64,000 nt of DNA from Rhodopirellula halodulae. Lineage in GTDB: Bacteria; Planctomycetota; Planctomycetia; Pirellulales; Pirellulaceae. Position numbers and translations under genes: made by a program. Below, piece after piece: positions 35,179-43,183 of the stretch. The notes beneath the pieces were generated by a model. It saw only the letters and a program-made list of their open reading frames with translations, searched no databases and was not told where the DNA came from. Position 1 is the stretch's first letter. Each line of letters starts with the position of its first letter. The stretch spans positions 62,001-126,000 of the forward strand of contig NZ_JAJKFV010000010.1 of NCBI RefSeq assembly GCF_020966775.1, written 5' to 3'.

Positions 35179-35862
35179 TCAGTTTCGCAATCGGTGGGAT
35201 GGATGGAGACGTTGTGCGAAGCAGCCGGTTCCCGCGATGGCTAGTGCGATGGCAACGCTGTTCAACATCTCAAATGCCTCCCACTTCGTCGGGGACCACT
35301 CCAGCCAACGAAGGATCGCCGCGAAGATTGCTGCCAACACAGTCAATGCCAACAATCGTTGAATGGTGATCGATTGCTGGGTGATTGCTTCGTGTGGCAA
35401 CGTGTCCTCTGGTGATGCCTTTCTAGCTAGGCGACGGTTTCCAGTGGTCAACCACAACATCCCAGTCGCCAGCATCCAGTAAATGGACTGGACGATGTAC
35501 TGGAGGGCACGGCCGTTTTGCCAATCGTCATTGAGTCGCCATCGAAGGAGCTCCCAAGAGTCAGGACGAACCACCCAAAACCCTTGGACCGTGGCCGCAA
35601 AGAGAGGAAGCAGCACGAACACGAACAGCACGACCAAGAGTCGCGACAGCGTGTTGAGTACAGTGACCTTCGCCGGCGAAGTGAACGCGATCAGAATCGC
35701 GGTTGCCGTGTAGAACACGTCATTCGCGTGATTGGCCCACCAGCTCCAGGATCGTTTTAAATCGGGGTGCATGGTCCAGTGGAGACTCGACCACGCGAGT
35801 GGCAGCGTATTCACCGCGAGAACAACGACGACCAAGAGTGGAAGGATCCATCTCATTTTCAT
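35179..35862 (-). CDS. Multi-pass membrane protein, function unknown
   Basis: A 227-residue protein with an N-terminal signal anchor (WILPLLVVVVLAVNTLPLAW) and about five further helices (about 50-65, 80-105, 135-150, 170-190, 195-215). I do not recognise a family. Its ATG overlaps the stop of the ceramidase-like gene by 4 bp, so the two are translationally coupled. The frame remains open past its TGA into an 88-residue membrane fragment, so it may be a truncated form of a protein of about 325 residues. Confidence 0.72.
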   Translation of the reverse strand: MKMRWILPLLVVVVLAVNTLPLAWSSLHWTMHPDLKRSWSWWANHANDVFYTATAILIAFTSPAKVTVLNTLSRLLVVLFVFVLLPLFAATVQGFWVVRPDSWELLRWRLNDDWQNGRALQYIVQSIYWMLATGMLWLTTGNRRLARKASPEDTLPHEAITQQSITIQRLLALTVLAAIFAAILRWLEWSPTKWEAFEMLNSVAIALAIAGTGCFAQRLHPSHRLRN

Positions 35863-37382
35863 GATCCGTCTGATTGCATTGCGCGCTCGCGGCGTTTCAG
35901 CTCATTCAACAGACCCAGAAGCGTCTCTCGTACTTTGGGTTCTGCGTCCACGGCAAGGTAACTGGATTTGGCTCGCCAGGTTTCGTAACCACCCAATGCA
36001 TGTTGCTCGGGCGTTGGGAGGTAACCGTTGTATCCGTTGGCCAATTCGATCGTGAAAGTTGGTTGGAAGGGACTGGCTTTTTTGATCGCTAATCCGGTTT
36101 CCACGAAGGTTTCGCAGGGGCTGCTCACGATGGCTAGATCGCCGATTCGGATGGCTTGTAACTTGACCGTGACGGTGTCCGGGTAGTCGACTAAGTCAAG
36201 CGTTTCGTTGGCGTAGATCAAGCGTCGGTCTGACCAAGGACCCGAGCCGGCTTCGGCGATCAAGTTCTTGGCTCGAGTGATGTCTTCTTCGGTGGGGTGG
36301 CGAACACCAAGTTCCAACTCGGTTTCCAGCATGTCGATGCTCACCCAGTCTTCCATGACCGTGCGTTGGTGGGCGACCATGGCGGAGGTCGCCACATCGT
36401 TGGCGACCACTCGAATTTGTTCGAATGGCTCTTGCCGGGGATGGCCTTCGAAGAAGTTGACGTTGTTGATGTCACCACTGGTGCCGTTGGTCATGGTGAC
36501 AACCACGGGTGACCGAGCGTCGTCGCTTTCAAGCATTTGTGTGACCTGCCGCGCGAATTCACCGAAGTAGTCCGCAGAAAGTGATTCCGATGGCACGCCG
36601 CCGACATAGTGCAGCGAATAGTTGCCCCAAACGGCGATGGGTTGACCCTCGAGATCTTGCACGCTGAGCACGGGGATCTCCGGATCAATGGGCCCCGCGG
36701 GGCGCAACAGCGTGGGGCTGTTGGCGCTGGGATTCATACGGACTCGATCGGTCCCCTCATCAAATGGGTCTGTAATCGCAGTGCCGGGCCGAAGGAACCA
36801 TCTGCGGTTGAAGACTTGGCGGGGATTGTTGCCCACCGCCCAGCCCACCTTGGCGGGCTTCAATCGCGAATGAGCCTGGACAATTCCCTTCGCGATTTGT
36901 TGAGTCAGGAACGGGATGTAATCGTGTTGAACCTCGCTTTGAAATGTGGGTGCCACTGACACAGCCGTGTGCGTGTGCGTCGCGGAACAAAGCATGTGAT
37001 CGGTTCGAATGCCGGTTGCTTCAGAGGCAATCGTCTTGGCTTCGTCGTAGATCTCACGCGGGATCATGCAGCTGTCACAGGTGACCAACGCGATGCTGGT
37101 TTCTCCGTTATCGAGAACCAAACAACGTGCGTGCAATGGATCGTGTGCGCGAATTGCTTCTCGATGAGTCATGCTGCCGGAGGAGCTGACCGGGAATGAC
37201 TCCGGCGTGATATCGATCGCCACCGCCCCGGCACGAAATTGTTTAGGCATTTCGTCGGCTACGCCGTGGGGCCGTGTGAGAGCGGCGAAGATCACGCCGA
37301 GCACCACGCCAAAGATCACCAATGAGCATGGCAAAGAGTCCATGCATCGTTGCCCTGTTCGCTCGCAGTTCATCCTCATCAT
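35859..37382 (-). CDS. Neutral/alkaline ceramidase-like hydrolase, exported
   Basis: A 507-residue protein resembling the N-terminal domain of neutral/alkaline non-lysosomal ceramidases. Key segments are FRAGAVAIDITPE near residue 50, the zinc-type motif SATHTHTAVS (about 134-143), and TNGTSGDINNVNF, which lines up with the nucleophile loop of the family. A signal anchor lies at about 18-36. True ceramidases release sphingosine from ceramide; planctomycete members are mostly untested and could cut other amides. The ATG at 37382 has a GAGG site upstream; M14 (37343) is an alternative. Coupled to a membrane protein gene downstream. Confidence 0.82.
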   Translation of the reverse strand: MMRMNCERTGQRCMDSLPCSLVIFGVVLGVIFAALTRPHGVADEMPKQFRAGAVAIDITPESFPVSSSGSMTHREAIRAHDPLHARCLVLDNGETSIALVTCDSCMIPREIYDEAKTIASEATGIRTDHMLCSATHTHTAVSVAPTFQSEVQHDYIPFLTQQIAKGIVQAHSRLKPAKVGWAVGNNPRQVFNRRWFLRPGTAITDPFDEGTDRVRMNPSANSPTLLRPAGPIDPEIPVLSVQDLEGQPIAVWGNYSLHYVGGVPSESLSADYFGEFARQVTQMLESDDARSPVVVTMTNGTSGDINNVNFFEGHPRQEPFEQIRVVANDVATSAMVAHQRTVMEDWVSIDMLETELELGVRHPTEEDITRAKNLIAEAGSGPWSDRRLIYANETLDLVDYPDTVTVKLQAIRIGDLAIVSSPCETFVETGLAIKKASPFQPTFTIELANGYNGYLPTPEQHALGGYETWRAKSSYLAVDAEPKVRETLLGLLNELKRRERAMQSDGS

Positions 37383-37477
37383 CGACCTCGCATTCCAACA
37401 ATGGACAGTCTCTCGTCAACCTCTCATCAACGAGGAGCCATGCTAACCTTTCTTCAAGGCCGAGGAGGGTTTCCGAG

Positions 37478-38767
37478 TCAATCAGAGTCCTCTGATTGCG
37501 AACGTTTTTGAGGCGGCGGCTTCGGACCTTGATATTGGTAGTAGGTGCACTCGATCCGGCCGTTGTAAAGTTTTCGCCGGCGATTTGCTTTGCGTCCGAT
37601 CGCTCGTTCCAGATGCGGGTAGGCGGTCAGAAAGTAGTGCGACCAAGTCGGGAGTTTTTCAAACAAGTCGGGCAGTGATTCGTAGAGAGCGTCCAGTTCT
37701 TGGTCTTCTTGGCTATCGCCGCCGTATCCTGGAAACCCGCTGTCGTCATGACGTGAAGACGGGCCCGAACCGATGCGTTGCCCGTATGGCGGGTTGGTGA
37801 TCAAACAGCCGTATTGCCTTTTACTACTGATCTTGGCCGCCGGCATGGCCTGAAAGTGAATGTCATCTTGCACACCCGCGCGAACCGCGTTGTCTCTTGC
37901 TGCCGTTAGGACTCGGCCGTTGATATCGCTGGCAAGGATTTTCTCCTCCAACGCGGGAAGAGCTTGAGCTGCCGCCGTGGTTCGGCAATCCGACCAGAGT
38001 TCGTCGGAATAGTCCGGCCAATCCTGGCAAGCAAATTCGCGATCCAGTCCAGGTGCCATGTTTCGACCGATACGAGCCGCCTCGATGGGAATCGTGCCAC
38101 TGCCGCAAAAGGGATCGATCATGGCTTTGCCGGACCGCCAGTAGCTGAGCATGACCATGGCTGAAGCCAGTGTTTCTTTCAGCGGCGCCGCAGAGATGTG
38201 TGTCCGATAACCACGACGGTGCAGGCTGCGTCCGGTGGTGTCGACGGTCAACGTGGCGACGTCTTTCAAAATGGACACGTCGACTTTGTAGAGAGGTCCG
38301 GTTTCCGGCAGTTGCTGGGTGCCGTGGTCGCGCATCATCGCATCGACGATGGCACGTTTGACGCTGCGTTGGCACGCAGGAACGCTGGTCAGAGTGGATT
38401 TGATCGAACGGCCGGTGACGGGAAACGCGGCGTCGACCGGCATCAGTCGACCCCAGGCGATGTTTCGAGTTGTTTCAAACAAGGCGTCGAAGTCACCAGC
38501 AGGAAATTCACCGACCTGAATCAACACGCGGTCCGCGGTTCGCAACCAAAGATTGGCTCGACAGATCATTTCTCGAGTCCCGCGAAACGAGACTCTTCCC
38601 GTGTCGCTGATGCTGGCTTCGATGTCGATGCCTTTCAGTTCTCGTTTGACTACCGCTTCGAGTCCAAACGCACAGGGCACGATGAGATCGAACATCGGCT
38701 GATCGGAGGGCGGCTGGTCGGAAACGGGGGTGTCAGCGGTCATTGATTTACTCGGTTGAGTTTCCAT
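37478..38767 (-). CDS. THUMP-domain SAM-dependent rRNA methyltransferase (RlmL-type)
   Basis: A predicted N2-guanine methyltransferase acting on large-subunit rRNA, by analogy to the RlmL part of RlmKL. With ATG 38767 it has 429 residues. The N-terminal ferredoxin-like and THUMP region runs from about 20 to 165 (DLIVPCAFGLEAVVKRELKG). The Rossmann methyltransferase domain follows, with the SAM motif DPFCGSGTIPIEAARIG (about 223-240) and the catalytic NPPYG motif (about 325). The frame is open to 39112, but the extra N-terminus is basic and unlike the family, and would overlap the divergent sulfatase start. The exact modified base is not certain. Confidence 0.9.
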   Translation of the reverse strand: METQPSKSMTADTPVSDQPPSDQPMFDLIVPCAFGLEAVVKRELKGIDIEASISDTGRVSFRGTREMICRANLWLRTADRVLIQVGEFPAGDFDALFETTRNIAWGRLMPVDAAFPVTGRSIKSTLTSVPACQRSVKRAIVDAMMRDHGTQQLPETGPLYKVDVSILKDVATLTVDTTGRSLHRRGYRTHISAAPLKETLASAMVMLSYWRSGKAMIDPFCGSGTIPIEAARIGRNMAPGLDREFACQDWPDYSDELWSDCRTTAAAQALPALEEKILASDINGRVLTAARDNAVRAGVQDDIHFQAMPAAKISSKRQYGCLITNPPYGQRIGSGPSSRHDDSGFPGYGGDSQEDQELDALYESLPDLFEKLPTWSHYFLTAYPHLERAIGRKANRRRKLYNGRIECTYYQYQGPKPPPQKRSQSEDSD

Positions 38768-38924
38768 CGTTGGTCGGACGCGGTCTAGGATGGCTCGGAG
38801 TTGGTGTGAAGATGGTTCGGGAATAGAGTTGCGTCCACACGGCAGCACACTGTAGCCGATCGTCTGGAAATTGCGTCTACACTGAGACGGGTTTCGTTTC
38901 TTCAACCTCCTCCTAGGGTCTGTC

Positions 38925-40295
38925 ATGCGAAAGACTTTGGCGGTCTTGGCAAGTTTGTGGGTGTCCATTGCGTCAAGCAGCGGACAAGCTCCGTCCGCGA
39001 CAGACCTACATTCGGACGACGGTGAACGACCCAATGTCATTTTGATTCTTGCGGACGATCTGGCGGTCGGCGATCTATCGCATCGAAACAATGGTCTGAC
39101 AAGGACGCCCAATCTCGATCGGTTGGCTACCCAAAGTGTGCGGTTCCGGAATGCCTACAGCGGATCATGTGTTTGTGCACCAGCCAGAGCAGCCTTGCTG
39201 ACCGGGCGTTATCCTCATCGCACCGGAGTGGTGACGCTGAACCAGGAACGCTATCCGGACTTGACTCGACTGCGAGCCGATGAAACCACCATCGCGAATG
39301 CGTTGAGCGACCGGGGATACGCAACCGGGTTGGTCGGCAAATGGCATTGCGGAATGGGAGAGAAATATCACCCGTTGCGTCGGGGTTTCGATGAATTTGC
39401 TGGGTTCATCGGTCCAAACACTTACAGGCGCTATCGCTTGGACGTGAACGGGATGGTGTCGGAGGCCAATGAGGGATATCTGACGGAAGAACTAACCGAT
39501 CGAGCGGTAGATTTTGTCAGGCGTCATCAGGATCATCCGTTCTTTCTTCATCTCGCCCACTACGCACCGCATCGACCGTTGGAAGCCCCTGAGGAAGTGG
39601 TCCGTTTCTATCAAGAGCAGGGATTCGATGAATCCACTGCGACCATCTACGCGATGGTTGAGGTCATGGACCGCGGCATTGGCAAATTGCTTGACGAGCT
39701 GAAGCAGTTGAAACTCGATTCGCGCACACTGGTCATCTTCGCGAGTGACAATGGCCCTGATCCTCTCACGGGTGAACGTTTCAACGAAGGTCGTCGCGGA
39801 ACGAAGTACCAGATTTACGAGGGAGGCATTCGAATTCCGCTGTTCTTGCGTTGGAGCGGAAAGATTGAACCAGGTGATCGAGACACGCCGGCTCATTTTG
39901 TCGACTTGTTCCCGACGATCGTCGAAGCTTGCCGTTTGGATTACGAAACAAGCTTGCTGCTTGATGGTGTGAGCCTACTTGGGCTGCTGGACGACAATTC
40001 TGTTCTCAGTCAGCGATCGTTGTTCTGGCAATGGAATCGCGGTTTGCCGAACTACACACACAATGCAGCCATCCGAGACGGCGGTTTCAAGCTTATCAGG
40101 CCGTACGTCACACGTACCGCGAATCCGAAAGACTCCCGGCAATCGCCTCAGTTGTTCGATCTCACCAAGGACGAAACTGAGCAAAATGATGTCTCGGCAA
40201 AGCATCCTCAACGCGTCAACGAAATGCTCCGTCAACTGGACCAATGGTCGAGGAATGTGGAACGAGATCGTGTCCGCAAATCGAAGGGGCGATAG
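38925..40295 (+). CDS. Sulfatase (formylglycine-dependent, exported)
   Basis: A type I sulfatase of 456 residues that should remove sulfate esters from a carbohydrate or related substrate. A signal peptide covers about residues 1-22. The metal-binding start is NVILILADDLAVGDLS (DD at 44-45). The active-site signature is CAPARAALLTGR, with C84 as the formylglycine site (CxPxR type, matured by FGE). Further motifs are GKWHCGMG (about 117-124) and FASDNGPDP (about 272-280). Such enzymes are very numerous in marine planctomycetes. Substrate cannot be set from sequence. Confidence 0.95.
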   Translation: MRKTLAVLASLWVSIASSSGQAPSATDLHSDDGERPNVILILADDLAVGDLSHRNNGLTRTPNLDRLATQSVRFRNAYSGSCVCAPARAALLTGRYPHRTGVVTLNQERYPDLTRLRADETTIANALSDRGYATGLVGKWHCGMGEKYHPLRRGFDEFAGFIGPNTYRRYRLDVNGMVSEANEGYLTEELTDRAVDFVRRHQDHPFFLHLAHYAPHRPLEAPEEVVRFYQEQGFDESTATIYAMVEVMDRGIGKLLDELKQLKLDSRTLVIFASDNGPDPLTGERFNEGRRGTKYQIYEGGIRIPLFLRWSGKIEPGDRDTPAHFVDLFPTIVEACRLDYETSLLLDGVSLLGLLDDNSVLSQRSLFWQWNRGLPNYTHNAAIRDGGFKLIRPYVTRTANPKDSRQSPQLFDLTKDETEQNDVSAKHPQRVNEMLRQLDQWSRNVERDRVRKSKGR

Positions 40296-40353
40296 CGGAC
40301 GAGCGTGAAGGACGGACGCGGGAGCTTGCCATTGGCGGCCAAGTTTGCCGCGA

Positions 40354-41508
40354 TCAGTGTGGATGTGATTGGTAGTGCTGACGCAAAATATCCTTGCCGT
40401 AATCGTTGCCGTTTGGTGTGCGGACAACGGTGTGGATGTGATCGCGAGTTGGCTCGGAGGTTCGGAAGGGAGCGACTCGCCGTTGGTGATCGAACTCGAT
40501 CAGGATCACAGGGCTGTGCACGCGATAGTAGTAGACACTTTCGTCGGTCATTCCTCCGATCCACGCAAAATAGGTGTCGTTGAGATGTTCCTTGACCTCT
40601 GACATGCGAACTTTAGCATGACCTTCTCGCATATTGCCGACGTACTCGGCGATGAGATTCAGTAATGCCTGTCGTTGCGATTCGTTGAGCTTGGATCCGA
40701 TGATCCCGGCATAGTCCAAGACGACGTTGTCTCGGTAGGCTTCAGTCAAATTGTTATTGCCATCTTTTCGGCTCATGAGAATCGCTTCGGACTGTTGATC
40801 CTTCGACAGCATCTGAATCAACTGCAACCCTTTTTCTTGTTCTTCCTGCAATACAATTGTGCCTTCGAACCGGCCCGAGTCGGCTTCGATCGGTTCGGAA
40901 CCCATGAAAACGGGGCTCATCACGACTTGGTCACCAAGAACGAAGTAGTTGATGACGACATGGTGTCCGTCTAGTTGCCATCCCCAGGGTTTGGTTTCCG
41001 AAGGTTCACCCATGATGGTGATCCAGTAAAGCCACTCGTTGTACTCTTCAGGACGTTTCGCAAGCTCGCCAAGCGTTCCGTTTAGCTTCATGATGTCCTG
41101 CGTCTTCTTCAGACCCTTTGCGCTAAGACTTTGTTGAAGCATCGCGAAGGCGAGATCGCGTTGGGTTTCATTCATTTCTTCGAAACCAATGCCCTGACGG
41201 GGGCTGCGATGGCGATTGTCCCACTGTCGCCACTCGATGTCGTCCGCCGGGAATACGGTTCGTTTCCGCTGAGATTCGTCAAGCCCCTCAAGGAAGTCCC
41301 GAGCAGCATCGCGGACGGGCGCGGTTGAGACACCGGTTGATTCGATTCGAAACAATCCCTCAGAGGTGCCTTCCGATGTTCGAATGCCCCGAAACGGCAT
41401 TTCGACGGACCGACCACCACGAGGCGGTTGTGCCACGGCATCGAAGGTGTTTACGCCAAGGAGAAAGCTTATTGCGACAAGTGTGTTGGATAGTTTGGGA
41501 CGATACAT
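40354..41508 (-). CDS. DUF3500 family exported protein
   Basis: A 384-residue protein with a signal peptide (1 to about 26, ending DAVAQ). DUF3500 landmarks are [51 protein letters not shown] and [10 protein letters not shown], with FAWIGG and [16 protein letters not shown] near the end. The family is widespread in environmental bacteria and has no assigned activity. It is convergent with the sulfatase and no operon partner is evident; NagA lies 279 bp upstream on the same strand. Confidence 0.88.
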   Translation of the reverse strand: MYRPKLSNTLVAISFLLGVNTFDAVAQPPRGGRSVEMPFRGIRTSEGTSEGLFRIESTGVSTAPVRDAARDFLEGLDESQRKRTVFPADDIEWRQWDNRHRSPRQGIGFEEMNETQRDLAFAMLQQSLSAKGLKKTQDIMKLNGTLGELAKRPEEYNEWLYWITIMGEPSETKPWGWQLDGHHVVINYFVLGDQVVMSPVFMGSEPIEADSGRFEGTIVLQEEQEKGLQLIQMLSKDQQSEAILMSRKDGNNNLTEAYRDNVVLDYAGIIGSKLNESQRQALLNLIAEYVGNMREGHAKVRMSEVKEHLNDTYFAWIGGMTDESVYYYRVHSPVILIEFDHQRRVAPFRTSEPTRDHIHTVVRTPNGNDYGKDILRQHYQSHPH

Positions 41509-41787
41509 CGAAAAGTCCTGTGTGAGTGAAGTGACAACGGCACTGTTGGGTGTCTTTGTAGCTCAATCCGTCTTCGAAGGGATTGAGCTTTGTAACAAGT
41601 GGTTGCGAGTCGTTGGGATCCGAGTCATCGAAAACAATGGAATGTATTAAATGACGATGTCTTTTCGGTTGTCGCCGCCAATCAGCAAACTCTCTGTGTT
41701 TATCAACATTTCCGATCAGCGAATCGGTGGATGACGGAGTCTCAGTGAGCGCGTACGACGTGTGGCCTGCTTGAGCAGGACCAACGC

Positions 41788-42987
41788 TCAAGTGGCGTTG
41801 CGAATTCGCTGACCGTTGATGTGAACACGTTTGACCTGTAGTGACTTGTTCAGCAAGATGATGTCGGCACGTTTTCCGGGGGTGAGACTGCCGACTTCCG
41901 CGTCGATCCCGGCACGCTCCGCGGGGGTGAGCGACGCCATTCGCACAACCTCATGCAGAGGAATGTTTGCGTTCCGATGCATCGTGCGAACCATGTGGTC
42001 CATGCCCATCACGCTGCTGGCCAAGGATCCTTCGGGTGCCCAACCGACATTGCCGTCATTAGTAAACCAAGAACCATTGGATTCGGGACCGAAGCGATAG
42101 CAACCCGGTGGCATGTCGAGCGCCCGGTTGCAATCAGTGACGAGGCACAACCGGTCGCTGCCCTTCATCTTCCAAGCGAAATGCAATAGCTCTGGGCTGA
42201 GGTGCATTCCATCGGCGATGACTTCGGTGCTCATCTCGGGATTGGACAGGACATATTCCAACATGCTTCCTCGCATCGGAAAACCAAAACGTTTTCGAAC
42301 GGATGAAACGTTGCTCATCGCGCACCAGAAATGGTCCACGTGTCGCATGCCGTTCTTGAAAGCCGCGCCCATCTCATCCCAACTGGCGTTGGAATGCCCG
42401 CACGTGACCAAGCAGCCTTGCTGGGTTGCGTGCCGATAGAACGCAGAGGCTCCGGCGAGTTCCGCGGCGCAGGTCGCAATCTTGACGATCCCGGTTTTGA
42501 AGTACCGTCGGTACTCGGTTGACTTGGGGGCTCGGCAAACGGAATCATCGTGACAGCCGACCTTGTCTTTCGCGAAGTAAGGACCGTAGAGGTGAACGCC
42601 CGCGATCTTGCTGCCCATCGAAGCGTCCCAGTTGGTTCGCACCTCATCGCAAGCTGACAACATTGCATGAATTTGCTCGTCGGTGCCAGTGCTGGTCGTC
42701 GGGAACAAACACGTGGTCCCGTGTCGAGCGTGGGCCTGGCACACCGTCGCGATTGCTTCGGGCGAAGCGTCCATCACGTCGGCTCCGCCACCACCATGAA
42801 TGTGAATGTCCACAAAGCCAGGCGAAATGAATCCACCTTTGACATCGACCATGTCCGCCGATTTGGGAACGCGAGATCGAGCTCGACCAACATAGACAAT
42901 ACGTTCGCCTCGGCAGAAAACAACGGCATCGGGAAGAACGCGGTCTGGCAAGATTGCCGTGCCATTGAAAAAGCAGATGGATCGCAT
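41788..42987 (-). CDS. nagA: N-acetylglucosamine-6-phosphate deacetylase
   Basis: Removes acetate from N-acetylglucosamine 6-phosphate, feeding amino sugars into glycolysis and cell-surface precursors. The 399 residues fit the family (enteric NagA 382). Metal and substrate motifs are PGFVDIHIHGGGG (H62, H64), CGHSNAS (about 211), the HVDHFWCAMS histidine region and the catalytic Asp in LVTDCNRALDMPPG (about 288). No nagB or transporter is next to it. It is divergent from the inverse autotransporter gene across a 196-bp gap. Confidence 0.93.
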   Translation of the reverse strand: MRSICFFNGTAILPDRVLPDAVVFCRGERIVYVGRARSRVPKSADMVDVKGGFISPGFVDIHIHGGGGADVMDASPEAIATVCQAHARHGTTCLFPTTSTGTDEQIHAMLSACDEVRTNWDASMGSKIAGVHLYGPYFAKDKVGCHDDSVCRAPKSTEYRRYFKTGIVKIATCAAELAGASAFYRHATQQGCLVTCGHSNASWDEMGAAFKNGMRHVDHFWCAMSNVSSVRKRFGFPMRGSMLEYVLSNPEMSTEVIADGMHLSPELLHFAWKMKGSDRLCLVTDCNRALDMPPGCYRFGPESNGSWFTNDGNVGWAPEGSLASSVMGMDHMVRTMHRNANIPLHEVVRMASLTPAERAGIDAEVGSLTPGKRADIILLNKSLQVKRVHINGQRIRNAT

Positions 42988-43183
42988 GTGCGGAGCTTGG
43001 AGATTGTCGGAGGAAACAGAAAGCGAAGCCGCGGAGTCGCTATTGACCGGTGGCGGTGCATCGAAAAGGCCGTGCTCATTGTGAGCGTGCTTGCTTGTTC
43101 AGTGTTGTCCAAAGGAATGCACTGATTTTGCGTTTTCGATTGACTGTAACGGTTAGGAAGCCGATACGGGGAATGACGCAGCC

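Noticed and set aside
41509-41787. A short minus frame in the gap before the DUF3500 gene
   Set aside because: The encoded peptide is random-looking and extends into the DUF3500 gene in another frame; I see no gene in this 279-bp gap.
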